Shown: positions 8,992 through 18,461, numbered from the stretch's first letter. The stretch is DNA of 64,000 nucleotides from Coprobacter tertius (GCF_024330105.1 NZ_JANDHW010000007.1:1-64000); one strand, 5' to 3'. Numbers and translations are program-made. The notes: generated by a model from the letters alone, not told the origin.

Positions 8992-10395
8992 ATGTCAAAA
9001 AAAGAAAAGTCAGGATTGTTGGCTCGTTACGAATTCATGCTGGAACATGATGAGAGTTGTTATTTCGATACCGACGAATGGGAAGAAATAGCTTATCAGT
9101 ATGAAATCGACGATAAATATCAGGAAGCCTTAGAGGCGATAAACCGGGGATTATCGATGCATCCGGGTAATATTGCTTTAAATATAAAAAAATCCCGCTA
9201 TTTAATGAGTCTCGATAATATCGACGAAGCCGAAGAGTTGATATATTCTATTCCTCATGATTCTGAAGATGCTGTATTAATACGGGCTGAATTATGTTTT
9301 ATAAAAGCTAAACCGGAAGAAGCAGTAAGATTATTGCACGGACTATTAAAAAGTGATGAAATATCAGTAGAGCTCTGTTTCGAAATAATGGACATGTACA
9401 TTGATTTCGGATATTTCGAGGATTTGGTTACTTTTATATATGAAGCTGATAAAGTATTGAGCGACGGTTCTGAATTACTGCGAGAACTCGCATTAATGTA
9501 CGAAGATCGCCAAGAATTAGACAAAGCAGAAGAACTATATAATCTTCTTATCGATCGAAATCCTTATTCTGCCGTAGATTGGTTTAATTTAGCTAAGATA
9601 AACGCTATAAATAAGGAATATGAGAAAGCAATAGATGCCTGTGATTTTGCATTGACGGTAAACGATGGCGATGAGAATATTTTATCCTTTAAAGGGTATT
9701 GCCTATATGATTTAGGTGAATATGAGAAAGCGATAGAAGTATTCGATGAATATGCAAGAATATCAGATGAAAAAGCTGTTGCATACGAACTTATGTCCGA
9801 ATGCTATGTGAAACTTTTACATTATGATATTGGAATAGAATATTTGAAGAAAGCTTTAGAATATAGTCCCGACAATACAAATTTATATTATCAGTTGGCT
9901 ACCGATTATTATGATATCGGAAATCGAGAAAAAGCATTCGAGTGTTTATTAAAAGCAATTAAGCTAGAGCCGAATGATGCCGATGCTCTTTCTTTTATGG
10001 GCGAAATTCTAATCGATGAAAATAAGCTCGAACAGGCAGAATCGTTTTTGAGAAAGTCTATTGAAATAGATGCTACAAATGCCGAAGCATTTGTTTTACT
10101 CGGTGATATAATGGTTAGAGAAGAAAAGTACGAAGAATCAGTTTCTTGCTATGAAAAAGCTCGTAAAATTACTCCGTATGATGTAAAACTGATATTTAAA
10201 TTAACCTTATCATATTATAATATAGGTGCACAAGATAAAGCTGAAGAATTAATAAAATATCTTGAGGAAAGTACTTCCCATATTGATGAAATACCGGATA
10301 TACCCGAAGAAAATAAATCCGAGTTATTAGAAACAAAAGAAATGCTCGAACAATTACGAGAGATTTTAAAAAATAATTTAGGAGAAAATTTATAA
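8992..10395 (+). CDS. tetratricopeptide repeat protein
   Basis: A 467-residue acidic, helical, soluble protein built mostly of TPR units. Recognisable repeats include DKYQEALEAINRGLSMHPGN near residue 45, later AEELYNLLIDRNPYSAVDWFNLAKI, YEKAIEVFDEYARI, IEYLKKALEYSPDNTNLYYQLA, AFECLLKAIKLEPNDADAL and ESVSCYEKARKITPYD. There is no signal peptide, so it probably acts as a cytoplasmic scaffold. Such proteins are common in Bacteroidales; the partner is unknown. It starts just after the glnS terminator and probably has its own promoter. Confidence 0.88.
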   Translation: MSKKEKSGLLARYEFMLEHDESCYFDTDEWEEIAYQYEIDDKYQEALEAINRGLSMHPGNIALNIKKSRYLMSLDNIDEAEELIYSIPHDSEDAVLIRAELCFIKAKPEEAVRLLHGLLKSDEISVELCFEIMDMYIDFGYFEDLVTFIYEADKVLSDGSELLRELALMYEDRQELDKAEELYNLLIDRNPYSAVDWFNLAKINAINKEYEKAIDACDFALTVNDGDENILSFKGYCLYDLGEYEKAIEVFDEYARISDEKAVAYELMSECYVKLLHYDIGIEYLKKALEYSPDNTNLYYQLATDYYDIGNREKAFECLLKAIKLEPNDADALSFMGEILIDENKLEQAESFLRKSIEIDATNAEAFVLLGDIMVREEKYEESVSCYEKARKITPYDVKLIFKLTLSYYNIGAQDKAEELIKYLEESTSHIDEIPDIPEENKSELLETKEMLEQLREILKNNLGENL

Positions 10396-10499
10396 AAATA
10401 ATATATTTGAAATTTCATACATTCTTATCCTATTTTTTAAGTGCGAATGGAGTATATTTTTTTGTATAAAAGTAGCGTTCACTAAAAATAAATAACCTT

Positions 10500-12185
10500 A
10501 TGTCATTAAAAAACACTTGTTTAAAATTATTTTCGTTAGTCATTCTTATCAGTTTATCATCCAATCACGTTATGGCATCTCAAAAGGGAAAGGCTTCAAC
10601 CAATGCTTCTCCTAAAATTGTAAACATCATTAATTTTATACGTGAATGCGAGCCCAGAAGTAAAGAAATTACAAACGATGTATTATATGAAACAGTATAT
10701 AATCAAGTAAAACAGCTATCACAATATGACCTTCCGGGAACTTTCTTATTACAATATGATGCTCTTATAATTCCAAGATATCAAAAATTACTTAAAAATG
10801 AAATGGTACGAGGATCAGAAGTAGGAGCTTGGTGGGAAATAACACAGCCTCACGTAGAAGCTGCAGGACTTACCTGGCGTGGAAGATATTCTTGGGATTG
10901 GCACGCAAATGTAGGATTTTCTACAGGGTATTCCCCCGTAGAGCGGGAAAAACTGGTTGATGTATATATGGAAAAGTTTAAAGAAATATTTGGAAAATAT
11001 CCGGCATCAGTGGGTTCGTGGTTTATCGATGCTCATACATTATCATATATGTACGATAAGTATGGAATCGTTGCTTCCTGTAATTGTAAAGATCAATTAG
11101 GAACCGATGGGTATACATTATGGGGTGGCTATTGGAATCAGGCGTATTATCCCAGTAAAGAAAATGCTTATATGCCTGCACAAAATAAAAAAAATCAAAT
11201 TCCGGTTCCTATATTTCGTATGTTGGGAAGTGACCCGATAACTCAATACGATAATGGCATAGGAGGTCATATACAAGGTGTAGTTTCTTTAGAGCCAGTA
11301 TATCCCGAGAGTGGAGGAGACCGATGTTGGATAGAATGGTTTTTTGACGCAATATTTAATGAACCATGTCTCGCATTCAATTATACGCAAGCCGGACAGG
11401 AAAACTCGTTTACTTGGAATGCGATGAAAAAAGGGTTGAATGTCCAAATTCCATTATTAGATTCGTTGAGAAAAAAAGGGAAAATAAGAATCGAAACTTT
11501 AGAAGAATCGGGTAAATGGTTTAAAGAAAATTTCCGAGAAACCCCATCTACGGCTGTTACAGTAACAAAAGATTTTAAAAATAATGGTCGTAAAACAGTT
11601 TGGTTTAATAGTCGTTATTATCGTGCTAATTTATTATGGGATAACGGAACCTTTTATTTTCGGGATATTCATATTTTCGACGAACGCTATCCTTCTGACT
11701 ATTTTAAAAAGGCCGGCACATCTACTCAGTGTATTTATACCACTCTGCCTATTGTAGATGGATTTCAGTGGAGTAATTCGAAAATATTAGCCGGACTTTA
11801 TTTTCAGCATGTAGGTAGTAATGGAAAAGAAAAAAATATGTGTTTTAGTGATCCTGAAGTAAAAGAACTTTCGAAGGATGTGTTACAAGTGTCCTGTGAA
11901 GCAGAATCAGGAGAAAAAATCCATATTCTGTTTTATGAAGACCATTTTGAAATTACAAATACATCCAAAAGCAAAAATAATTCATGGGCGTTACAATTGA
12001 TAACTGCTCCGGACGCCCAATTACCTTTTACATCTTTAAATAAAAAAGAAATCAAGGCTGAATTAAAAGGTTTTCCTTATCAGCTAAAATGCAGTAAAGG
12101 AGATATTTATTGGCCGAATAATCACAATTATAGATTTATTCCACAAAATGAAACGATAAAAGTAGATTGTTCTATCCGGAAATAG
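10500..12185 (+). CDS. secreted protein resembling the DUF3863/DUF3864 family
   Basis: This 561-residue exported protein has a signal peptide of about 26 residues (basic start, hydrophobic ISLVILISLSS-like core, cut near VMA-SQ). The body looks like a two-domain protein: an N-terminal TIM/NodB-like barrel with WEITQPHVEAAGLTWRGR, SWFIDAHTLSYMYDKYG and CNCKDQLGTDGYTLWGGYW, and a C-terminal beta-rich domain from about residue 340. I recall this arrangement from Bacteroidales proteins of the DUF3863/DUF3864 type, which resemble polysaccharide deacetylases or glycosidases. The His/Asp-rich patches suggest a carbohydrate enzyme, but the substrate is unknown. No SusC/SusD pair adjoins it. Confidence 0.65.
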   Translation: MSLKNTCLKLFSLVILISLSSNHVMASQKGKASTNASPKIVNIINFIRECEPRSKEITNDVLYETVYNQVKQLSQYDLPGTFLLQYDALIIPRYQKLLKNEMVRGSEVGAWWEITQPHVEAAGLTWRGRYSWDWHANVGFSTGYSPVEREKLVDVYMEKFKEIFGKYPASVGSWFIDAHTLSYMYDKYGIVASCNCKDQLGTDGYTLWGGYWNQAYYPSKENAYMPAQNKKNQIPVPIFRMLGSDPITQYDNGIGGHIQGVVSLEPVYPESGGDRCWIEWFFDAIFNEPCLAFNYTQAGQENSFTWNAMKKGLNVQIPLLDSLRKKGKIRIETLEESGKWFKENFRETPSTAVTVTKDFKNNGRKTVWFNSRYYRANLLWDNGTFYFRDIHIFDERYPSDYFKKAGTSTQCIYTTLPIVDGFQWSNSKILAGLYFQHVGSNGKEKNMCFSDPEVKELSKDVLQVSCEAESGEKIHILFYEDHFEITNTSKSKNNSWALQLITAPDAQLPFTSLNKKEIKAELKGFPYQLKCSKGDIYWPNNHNYRFIPQNETIKVDCSIRK

Positions 12186-12540
12186 AATAGAATATTTATT
12201 AATCTAATATGTTTATTTCTATTATTATTACTTGCGTGTACATTAAATAATAAAAGTAAAAATGTTGAATTTATTTCGAATATCGATAGTAGTAAATGTG
12301 AACGAATAAATTTGTCATCTTTTTTAGCAATGTTGAACCTATTCTTTTAGAAACAATATTACTCCAAGTAATTTCACAATAGATACAGATAATGGATATG
12401 TATATATAATGGATTTTTCTACATAATATCTTAATAAATATAAGTAAACACTGGAGAATTTGTAGATCGTATTTTATGATACTCAAATGTATCATGCACA
12501 ATATACAAATGGACATTTATAATGAAGATGTATATTAATA
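12186..12540 (+). pseudogene. remnant of a lipoprotein, 6-bladed beta-propeller type
   Basis: No intact gene lies here, but plus-strand fragments read as a decayed lipoprotein. The frame in phase with the upstream gene gives a signal peptide and lipobox (FLLLLLACT, Cys at 12237-12239) without an ATG, then INLSSFLA. A shifted frame gives NVEPILLET, another DNGYVYIMDFST, another NTGEFVDRIL, and near 12575 LLKEFP. This order matches Bacteroidales 6-bladed beta-propeller lipoproteins (DUF4934-like), in which a short start domain is followed by PLET, the FILD-type blade strand and G-F/Y-hydrophobic repeats. Several frameshifts and stops make it non-functional, and most of the propeller is gone. 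Confidence 0.55.
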
Positions 12541-12615
12541 CTTATCTCTCAAATAAAAAATATTTATTAAAAGAATTTCCCTAATATATAATATCCCTGT
12601 AAAGACTTTAGTTAT

Positions 12616-13257
12616 TCAAAATTCGATTTCAGGAATTGTAATAAACCCCGATTGGGGATAAATATTTTGGGCATAACGTTTTATATATGACATTGTATCT
12701 TCAGCAATGATGGAATCAGTAACAGGGAAAAGATTATAGACGATATAACGTAGTTCTATATTTCGTCTTTTTAAAGCTTCCAGGCTTAATAAAGTATGAT
12801 TTATGCTCCCTAATCGGCCTGACGTAACAAGAATGACGGGATATTTTTTTTCGGCAATATAATCTATTGTAAGTAAATTTTCGGTGAGTGGTACCATAAG
12901 ACCACCGGCACCTTCAAGCAGCACGACATCATACTTTTTTTTAAGATTTTCGGTCGCTTTCGATATAACATTCATATCCAGTTCTCTTTTATCAAGACGG
13001 GCTGCCAGATGTGGAGAAGCCGGATATGTATATATAACAGGTGCTGTTAATCTATGTCTATCTTCGTCTAATAATTTTATACCCATTATTTTTCGATGCA
13101 ATTCAATGTCTTCAGAAAATTTCCTATTTCCAGTTTGAACCAACTTTTGGGTAATTACCTTTTTCCCTTTATTAATCAGTCCCCGAGCTATCCAGCCGGT
13201 TGCAACCGATTTACCGATATTCGTATCTATACCACTGATAAAATAAACTTTACTCAT
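12616..13257 (-). CDS. bioD: dethiobiotin synthase
   Basis: 213 residues from the ATG at 13257, two bases after the bioC stop; the longer frame from 13314 runs back into bioC and is rejected. BioD closes the ureido ring, turning 7,8-diaminopelargonate, CO2 and ATP into dethiobiotin. The P-loop is GIDTNIGKS (residues 9-17), and LLEGAGGLMVPL is the conserved E-G-A-G-G segment. It is the last gene of the bio operon. No clear terminator follows. Confidence 0.94.
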   Translation of the reverse strand: MSKVYFISGIDTNIGKSVATGWIARGLINKGKKVITQKLVQTGNRKFSEDIELHRKIMGIKLLDEDRHRLTAPVIYTYPASPHLAARLDKRELDMNVISKATENLKKKYDVVLLEGAGGLMVPLTENLLTIDYIAEKKYPVILVTSGRLGSINHTLLSLEALKRRNIELRYIVYNLFPVTDSIIAEDTMSYIKRYAQNIYPQSGFITIPEIEF

Positions 13258-13259
13258 AC

Positions 13260-14006
13260 TTACCGTTTTTTGCGTACAATAATATAAATCGGATGATACG
13301 TTAGCGGTACACATCCGTTTACTTCATATTTAATTTTATAATTTTTTATCAATCTATTTAGTTGTTCCCTCGTTTTTAATGTTGTTTTCGTACCATTCAC
13401 TCCCGTAAATTTCAGATGGTAAAAGACCTCTTCGGGAGACGAAAACCAAAGTGTATAATATTCTTCAGAAATATATAGTATATCATATACGGCAGATAAT
13501 TGCTGTTGCCATTGCGAAAGCGATATGTAGTTCAATGCGCGCTCTCCTATGGAATTGGATAGTTCATGCAGATTTTCGGGACCAAAAGTACTGAAAGCGA
13601 TTAAACCATTTTTTGAAATAGACGAATCGAGCCGAAGTATATAAGATATTGGATTATCGAACCACTGTAAAGAAGAACTGCTGACTATCATATCGAATAA
13701 CCCTGTTAAAGTCATCGTTTCTGCATCTCCCGGATAAAAAATTATGTTATCGGGGAGAAACTTAGAGACATCCGGACATATATCGATCGCAAAATATTCA
13801 CAATTACAAAAGAAGTGTAGTAACTTTCTGGTGAGCAAACCTGTTCCACAGCCAATTTCAAATATTCTTTTCCTTTCACTATTTTCAATTCCGATAATCT
13901 TTTCGGCCAATTTCTCCGCAACTTTTATTTGTATTTGAGCATGATCGTTATAACTGTTTAAAAAACGTCCGAAAGATTTTACAACCCTGTGTTTAGATGT
14001 ATTCAT
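13260..14006 (-). CDS. bioC: malonyl-ACP O-methyltransferase BioC
   Basis: A 248-residue class I SAM methyltransferase with EIGCGTG at 50-56, DICPD as the second acidic motif and DMIVSSSSLQWFDNP, which is typical of BioC. It methylates malonyl-ACP so that fatty-acid synthesis can build the pimeloyl chain. The start overlaps the bioG stop by 4 nt, and bioD follows after 2 nt. Assignment to BioC rather than another methyltransferase rests mainly on the operon and on the SSLQW motif. Confidence 0.92.
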   Translation of the reverse strand: MNTSKHRVVKSFGRFLNSYNDHAQIQIKVAEKLAEKIIGIENSERKRIFEIGCGTGLLTRKLLHFFCNCEYFAIDICPDVSKFLPDNIIFYPGDAETMTLTGLFDMIVSSSSLQWFDNPISYILRLDSSISKNGLIAFSTFGPENLHELSNSIGERALNYISLSQWQQQLSAVYDILYISEEYYTLWFSSPEEVFYHLKFTGVNGTKTTLKTREQLNRLIKNYKIKYEVNGCVPLTYHPIYIIVRKKR

Positions 14007-14650
14007 ATTTCTAACATAAGTTTAAAGAAATCGGTATAATGATATATCGGTTTTACAATTATATTATTACAATCATTTTCCCATGCTCTGAGTTGGCATT
14101 CATAAGGGAAAATATGATCATCACTGCCTATGATTACTTTATCCCAGGGATATTTGAATACCGGGGTTCTGTAAATTCGGTCTCCAATGACTTGAAGCTC
14201 TTTTTTAATATCTTCTATGCTCCGTTGTGGATGCAAAGAGTTATATACTGAGACTTTTTCCTTATTACCACACATACGAAGATTAAATTTTATCAGTGAA
14301 TTTTTATTTAACCCCTTTAAGGTTGCATCGAAGATATCAGCGGATATCCCTTTTTCGTTATCAATAGGGAACATGGTTCCGTTTATCGCTATTCTTTTTC
14401 TAACCGGTAAAGTAGAATTTCGTAAATATAGTGCAGCATGCCAAACCCCCAATGACCATGCGTATATATCGATATGAGTATAGGAATCGAATATTTCCGA
14501 ATTGAGATGCATGTCAGTATAATCATAACAAATACAACAATCATTAGTAATATTCCGCAACGAAATAAACGGATGTATATCCATTCCCCAACCGGCGAAA
14601 AATAAAGTTAGCCTAGGAGTATTATTTTTATTAATAAATGTGTATTTCAT
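14003..14650 (-). CDS. bioG: pimeloyl-ACP methyl ester esterase BioG (DUF452)
   Basis: A 215-residue alpha/beta-hydrolase-like protein of the DUF452/BioG type. The N-terminal LTLFFAGWGMD and the nucleophile segment YAWSLGVW (Ser66) are the usual signature. BioG removes the methyl group from pimeloyl-ACP methyl ester and so stops chain elongation, the job BioH does in E. coli. It overlaps bioF by 20 nt and bioC by 4 nt, so translation of the three is coupled. Confidence 0.9.
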   Translation of the reverse strand: MKYTFINKNNTPRLTLFFAGWGMDIHPFISLRNITNDCCICYDYTDMHLNSEIFDSYTHIDIYAWSLGVWHAALYLRNSTLPVRKRIAINGTMFPIDNEKGISADIFDATLKGLNKNSLIKFNLRMCGNKEKVSVYNSLHPQRSIEDIKKELQVIGDRIYRTPVFKYPWDKVIIGSDDHIFPYECQLRAWENDCNNIIVKPIYHYTDFFKLMLEI

Positions 14651-15797
14651 TTTTATCTAAATTTTTCATTAGCGATAACAATTTATCTATTTCATTTTCT
14701 GTACAGGCGGCCGTTAAAGATATCCGTAATCTCGACGTACCTTCGGGCACAGTAGGAGGTCTAACCGGTAATATATAAAATCCTTCTTTTTGAATTTCTT
14801 TTGCATACAAGGAACAGCGATGGGAATCTCCGATTATAAAAGGGATTATGTGAGAAAAACTACAATTATTTTCTACACATTCATTAAATACGGTGTGTAC
14901 TTTTATACTTAGATTATTCAAATACATTCTTTCTTGTTTCATTTCAACTGCTTTATTCAACATATATAGGCTCCATCGTAAATTTACAGATGGCAATGCA
15001 GTTGAAAATATAAATGAACGTGCTGTATTAATTAGAAAGTTACGTTTTTTTTCATCACAAACAACATAAGCTCCGTAAGAAGCGAGGGCTTTACCAAAAG
15101 TCCCAATTAAAAAATCAATATTCGGAATTACATTTTGCTCTTCTGCGCATCCTAATCCATTTTTTCCTCTTACACCCACAGCATGAGCTTCATCAACATA
15201 TAGAACAATGTTATCATATTTATTTTTTAATTTCACTAAAGCTTTGAGATCAGAAATGTCTCCATCCATGCTATAAATACTTTCGACAACAATTACAATA
15301 ATATCATAATTATTAAATTCCCGTTCCACAATGCTATTTAAATGATTCAGATCATTATGTTTAAATCGAATACATTTAGCTTCGGATAAACGTATGCCGT
15401 CGATAATACTGGCGTGCACGAGTTTATCTGCTAAAATCAAAGACCTACGAGTTGTTATAGCTGGTAAAATTCCGATATTAGCATGATATCCACTGTTAAA
15501 TAATAGAACCGCACGAGAATAATATAATTCAGATAACCTGTTTTCCAGCTGTCTATATTCTATAGAATTACCGGTAAGTAAACGAGATGACGAAGATGCA
15601 AATTTAGTTTCCTTCCGATCAAAATCTTTGTTCGAATAAAAAGATGAAGCCAGTCCGAGATAATCATTCGATGAAAGATTTAACATACATCTGTTTTCTA
15701 CATAAACATATTTTCCCTCTATTTTCAATTCAGGAAGCACTCGTAAATTCCCTTTTTTTTCTATTTTATTTAAGCGGTCGGCTAAAAAATCAATCAT
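14631..15797 (-). CDS. bioF: 8-amino-7-oxononanoate synthase
   Basis: A 388-residue fold-type I PLP enzyme that joins pimeloyl-ACP and alanine to give 8-amino-7-oxononanoate. Conserved features are NDYLGLA near 44-50, VDEAHAVG at 201-208, and the PLP lysine Lys236 in GTFGKALASYG. The length is normal. It begins one base after the bioA stop and overlaps bioG at its end. The operon position separates it from the related 2-amino-3-ketobutyrate ligase. Confidence 0.95.
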   Translation of the reverse strand: MIDFLADRLNKIEKKGNLRVLPELKIEGKYVYVENRCMLNLSSNDYLGLASSFYSNKDFDRKETKFASSSSRLLTGNSIEYRQLENRLSELYYSRAVLLFNSGYHANIGILPAITTRRSLILADKLVHASIIDGIRLSEAKCIRFKHNDLNHLNSIVEREFNNYDIIVIVVESIYSMDGDISDLKALVKLKNKYDNIVLYVDEAHAVGVRGKNGLGCAEEQNVIPNIDFLIGTFGKALASYGAYVVCDEKKRNFLINTARSFIFSTALPSVNLRWSLYMLNKAVEMKQERMYLNNLSIKVHTVFNECVENNCSFSHIIPFIIGDSHRCSLYAKEIQKEGFYILPVRPPTVPEGTSRLRISLTAACTENEIDKLLSLMKNLDKNEIHIY

Positions 15798-15798
15798 A

Positions 15799-17082
15799 TT
15801 ATTTTTGCTTTTTTACTACACATAATAAGGCATTCGTAAGAATAGAAAGCTGTTCGGACGTAATAATATAGGGAGGCATTACATATACCAATTTGCCAAA
15901 AGGCCGAACCCAAACACCCAGCTCTACAAATTGTTTTTGTATCGTTGCCATATCTACGGATTCTTTCATCTCTACAACGCCAATAGCACCCAAGACACGA
16001 ACATCGGCAACTTGAGGGAATTTTGCGATGGGGGCTAACTCATTCCATAATTGAGTTTCAATAGATTTTATTTTCGATTTCCAATCATAAGAAAGCAATT
16101 CTTCTATCGATGCTTTTGCGATAGCACAAGCTAAAGGATTCGCCATAAATGTAGGTCCGTGCATAAATACTCCAGGTACTCCCTGAGATAAAGCTGTGGC
16201 AATATTGTCGGTTGCCAATGTCGCTGCCATTGTCAGATACCCTCCGGTGAGTGCTTTACCGATACACATAATATCAGGAGTAATGCCAGCGTGTTCACAC
16301 GCAAACATCTTTCCCGTGCGGCCAAAGCCTGTAGCAATTTCATCTACAATTAGTAACACTCCAAATCTATCACATAATTCACGCGCTTTTACCAGAAACT
16401 CAGGATGATAAAAACGCATACCACCTGCACCCTGTACAATTGGTTCTAAAATAAGAGCAGCTAATGTATCAGCATTTTGTTCGAAACATTCTGTTAAAGG
16501 CTCGATACAATCTTTTTCCCAAATATCTACATAACGACAAGAAGGAGATGGAATAAAAAAACGTTGGGGTAGTGTGTTACCAAAAATCGAATGCATTCCT
16601 GTTACAGGATCGCAAACAGACATCGCATTCCATGTATCACCATGATACCCGGAGCGAATAGTCACAAAGTTCTGCTTTTTATACTTTTTTTTACTGTACC
16701 AATATTGTATAGCCATTTTAAGTGCAACTTCAACCGAAACAGAACCCGAGTCACAATAGAAAATTTTTTCAAGTCCCAGAGGTACAAGAGACAGGATAAG
16801 TTTACCCAACTCCACTGCCGGACGATGGGTTATGCCACCAAACATCACATGTGACATACTTTTAAGCTGGACATTTGCAGCCTTATTCAGACGAGGATTA
16901 TTATAACCATGAATAGCGGCCCACCAAGACGACATCCCGTCTATTAAACGTTTTCCATTCGATAATTCAAGATAAACTCCTTCTGCCCGTATGATCTCAT
17001 AAACCGGTAGAGGCTGTTCTGTCGATGTATAAGGATGCCACAAATGTTCTCTATCGAAATATAAAATAGCTTCGTTTGTCAT
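15799..17082 (-). CDS. bioA: adenosylmethionine-8-amino-7-oxononanoate aminotransferase
   Basis: A 427-residue class III aminotransferase that makes 7,8-diaminopelargonate with SAM as amino donor. HLWHPYTS at 13-20 and [13 protein letters not shown] at 48-60 are BioA signatures; [12 protein letters not shown] (246-257) and Lys276 in [12 protein letters not shown] hold PLP. The ATG overlaps the bioB stop by 4 nt (ATGA). Confidence 0.96.
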   Translation of the reverse strand: MTNEAILYFDREHLWHPYTSTEQPLPVYEIIRAEGVYLELSNGKRLIDGMSSWWAAIHGYNNPRLNKAANVQLKSMSHVMFGGITHRPAVELGKLILSLVPLGLEKIFYCDSGSVSVEVALKMAIQYWYSKKKYKKQNFVTIRSGYHGDTWNAMSVCDPVTGMHSIFGNTLPQRFFIPSPSCRYVDIWEKDCIEPLTECFEQNADTLAALILEPIVQGAGGMRFYHPEFLVKARELCDRFGVLLIVDEIATGFGRTGKMFACEHAGITPDIMCIGKALTGGYLTMAATLATDNIATALSQGVPGVFMHGPTFMANPLACAIAKASIEELLSYDWKSKIKSIETQLWNELAPIAKFPQVADVRVLGAIGVVEMKESVDMATIQKQFVELGVWVRPFGKLVYVMPPYIITSEQLSILTNALLCVVKKQK

Positions 17083-18053
17083 ATTTCATCTGTTAAAATG
17101 TAACCAGCATGCTGAAATAGCTTTTTATCTTCCTCTACTTTAGAACTTATCGTAGTAAGCATATCTCCTGTAATGGCCGAATTTATTCCGATCTTTAAAG
17201 CCTTTTCCTGTAGTGATTTTGACATAATTCCTCGTCCACCGGCAAAACGTAATTTTGCCATAGGATGTATAAAACGAAAAACGGCGATAGTAGTAAGAAC
17301 ATCTTCTTCGCTCAGAGGTGGCATATTTTCAAGTGGTGTCCCAGAAATAGGTTGTAACACATTTATAGGAATAGAAGTCACATTTAATTCTCTTAAACTG
17401 AAAGCCAATTCGATTCTTTGTATCATAGTTTCACCCATGCCTATAATTCCTCCCGAACATATTTCCATACCCGTTGCACGGGCTGCACGAATCGTTTCAA
17501 TTTTTTCTTCTTGAGAATGAGTTGTACAAAGTGTTGGAAAATAAGAAGCTGCTGTTTCGAGATTACAATGATAACGGGTTACTCCCGAATCGTATAATTT
17601 TTGTAATTCTTCTTTATTTAATAATCCCAAAGATGCGCACAACGAGAGCTTGGTTTGTTTGCCTATAACACGATATATATTACAGATTTCATTTAAAGTT
17701 CTTCCAGATACTTTACGTCCGCTCGTTACTAAAGAGAATCGTTTAATACCAATATTTTCATTGTGAATAGCCTGGCGTAAGCATGTTTGAATATCGAGTA
17801 GAGGATACGTCTCAATTTTTGTATTATGATGTGCCGACTGAGCACACCATTTACAATTTTCGGGACAGCTTCCCGAACGAGCATTAATAATTGAACAGGT
17901 ATCAAAAAATCTGGATCCGAAATGTCTGGTGATTTCACCTGAAGCTTGGTATAACTTATCTTTATCCGTTGTTTCTGATAATTGAACTGCTTGGTCGAAT
18001 GTAATGCATTTTCCTTCAAGTACCAATTTCTTAAATTTTTCTATCATAAGCAT
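17079..18053 (-). CDS. bioB: biotin synthase (radical SAM)
   Basis: 324 residues from the ATG at 18053 (MLMIEKF). An ATG two codons later at 18047 is equally possible. The longer frame from 18161 is rejected because it would read through a terminator hairpin and give a non-homologous N-terminus. Cys63, Cys67 and Cys70 in CPENCKWC bind the SAM 4Fe-4S cluster; [17 protein letters not shown]-type and later motifs provide ligands for the 2Fe-2S cluster that donates sulfur. It is the first enzyme gene of the operon, 16 nt after the leader hairpin. Confidence 0.96.
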   Translation of the reverse strand: MLMIEKFKKLVLEGKCITFDQAVQLSETTDKDKLYQASGEITRHFGSRFFDTCSIINARSGSCPENCKWCAQSAHHNTKIETYPLLDIQTCLRQAIHNENIGIKRFSLVTSGRKVSGRTLNEICNIYRVIGKQTKLSLCASLGLLNKEELQKLYDSGVTRYHCNLETAASYFPTLCTTHSQEEKIETIRAARATGMEICSGGIIGMGETMIQRIELAFSLRELNVTSIPINVLQPISGTPLENMPPLSEEDVLTTIAVFRFIHPMAKLRFAGGRGIMSKSLQEKALKIGINSAITGDMLTTISSKVEEDKKLFQHAGYILTDEI

Positions 18054-18068
18054 TTTATTAAAATAAAA

Positions 18069-18110
18069 AGCGACAGATGATTGATTTCTAATTATCAAGC
18101 ATCTGTCGCT
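18069..18110 (-). terminator. terminator/attenuator hairpin ahead of bioB
   Basis: Minus-strand perfect 11-bp stem AGCGACAGATG / CATCTGTCGCT (arms 18100-18110 and 18069-18079), 20-nt loop, then TTTTTATTTT. It starts one base after the stop codon of the upstream small gene and ends 15 nt before the bioB ATG. In form it is an intrinsic terminator lying inside the bio transcript. Confidence 0.75.
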
Positions 18111-18111
18111 T

Positions 18112-18438
18112 CTAAAAAATATAAAAATATTTGCATAAACAAACATCCTTGGAAATATCAAATCTCGTAATTATTTCAGATTTTTCTTCCAGAATAATTA
18201 TTTCCGGACAGAAAAAAGCCGGATCGGTAAATTCTGAGTTTTCTTCAGTAAAACAAGTAAACGTAATATACTTTAAAGAAATACTTATCGGTTGCTTTCT
18301 TAATGAAGCTTCGATAATACTTTTACAGACAGTCCCTATATTTACACACTTTCCGATACTGCAGAATGCCGCAAAACGACTACGACTCCATCTGCGAAAT
18401 CTTAATTTATAATATGTAAATAATATTTTATTTTGCAT
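18112..18438 (-). CDS. small leader gene of the biotin operon, function unknown
   Basis: A 108-residue basic, Cys-rich protein (about eight Cys). Its N-terminal half reads LRFRRWSRSRFAAFCSIGKCVNIG. I recall similar R-W-S-R-x-x-(Y/F)-A-x-F-x-S-(L/I)-G-x-x-V-x-I-G motifs in short Bacteroidetes proteins near vitamin-related genes, but I know no function. The gene has a good -7 box 24 nt upstream, the minus strand continues straight into bioB, and its TAG stop touches the hairpin at 18110. It could act as a leader peptide, a biotin-linked small protein, or both. The opposite-strand frame 18131-18412 lacks such a motif. Confidence 0.6.
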   Translation of the reverse strand: MQNKILFTYYKLRFRRWSRSRFAAFCSIGKCVNIGTVCKSIIEASLRKQPISISLKYITFTCFTEENSEFTDPAFFCPEIIILEEKSEIITRFDISKDVCLCKYFYIF

Positions 18439-18446
18439 TATCTGTT

Positions 18447-18460
18447 AGTAGTTACCTACT
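18447..18460. repeat. inverted repeat at the bio operon start site
   Basis: AGTAG-TTAC-CTACT, 5-bp arms, directly downstream of the -7 box, so it spans the expected transcription start of the leader gene. It could be an operator or a 5'-end hairpin. Confidence 0.35.
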
Positions 18461-18461
18461 G

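Noticed and set aside
12271-12516. 81-codon minus-strand frame
   Set aside because: Its product is Ile/Cys/Tyr-rich as expected from random AT-rich DNA, and the opposite strand reads as beta-propeller lipoprotein fragments.
17729-18019. 96-codon minus-strand frame inside bioB
   Set aside because: It overlaps bioB in another frame; bioB carries all catalytic motifs.
18131-18412. 93-codon plus-strand frame opposite the bio leader gene
   Set aside because: No promoter or recognisable motif; the minus-strand frame has the R-W-S-R motif, a promoter and operon context.
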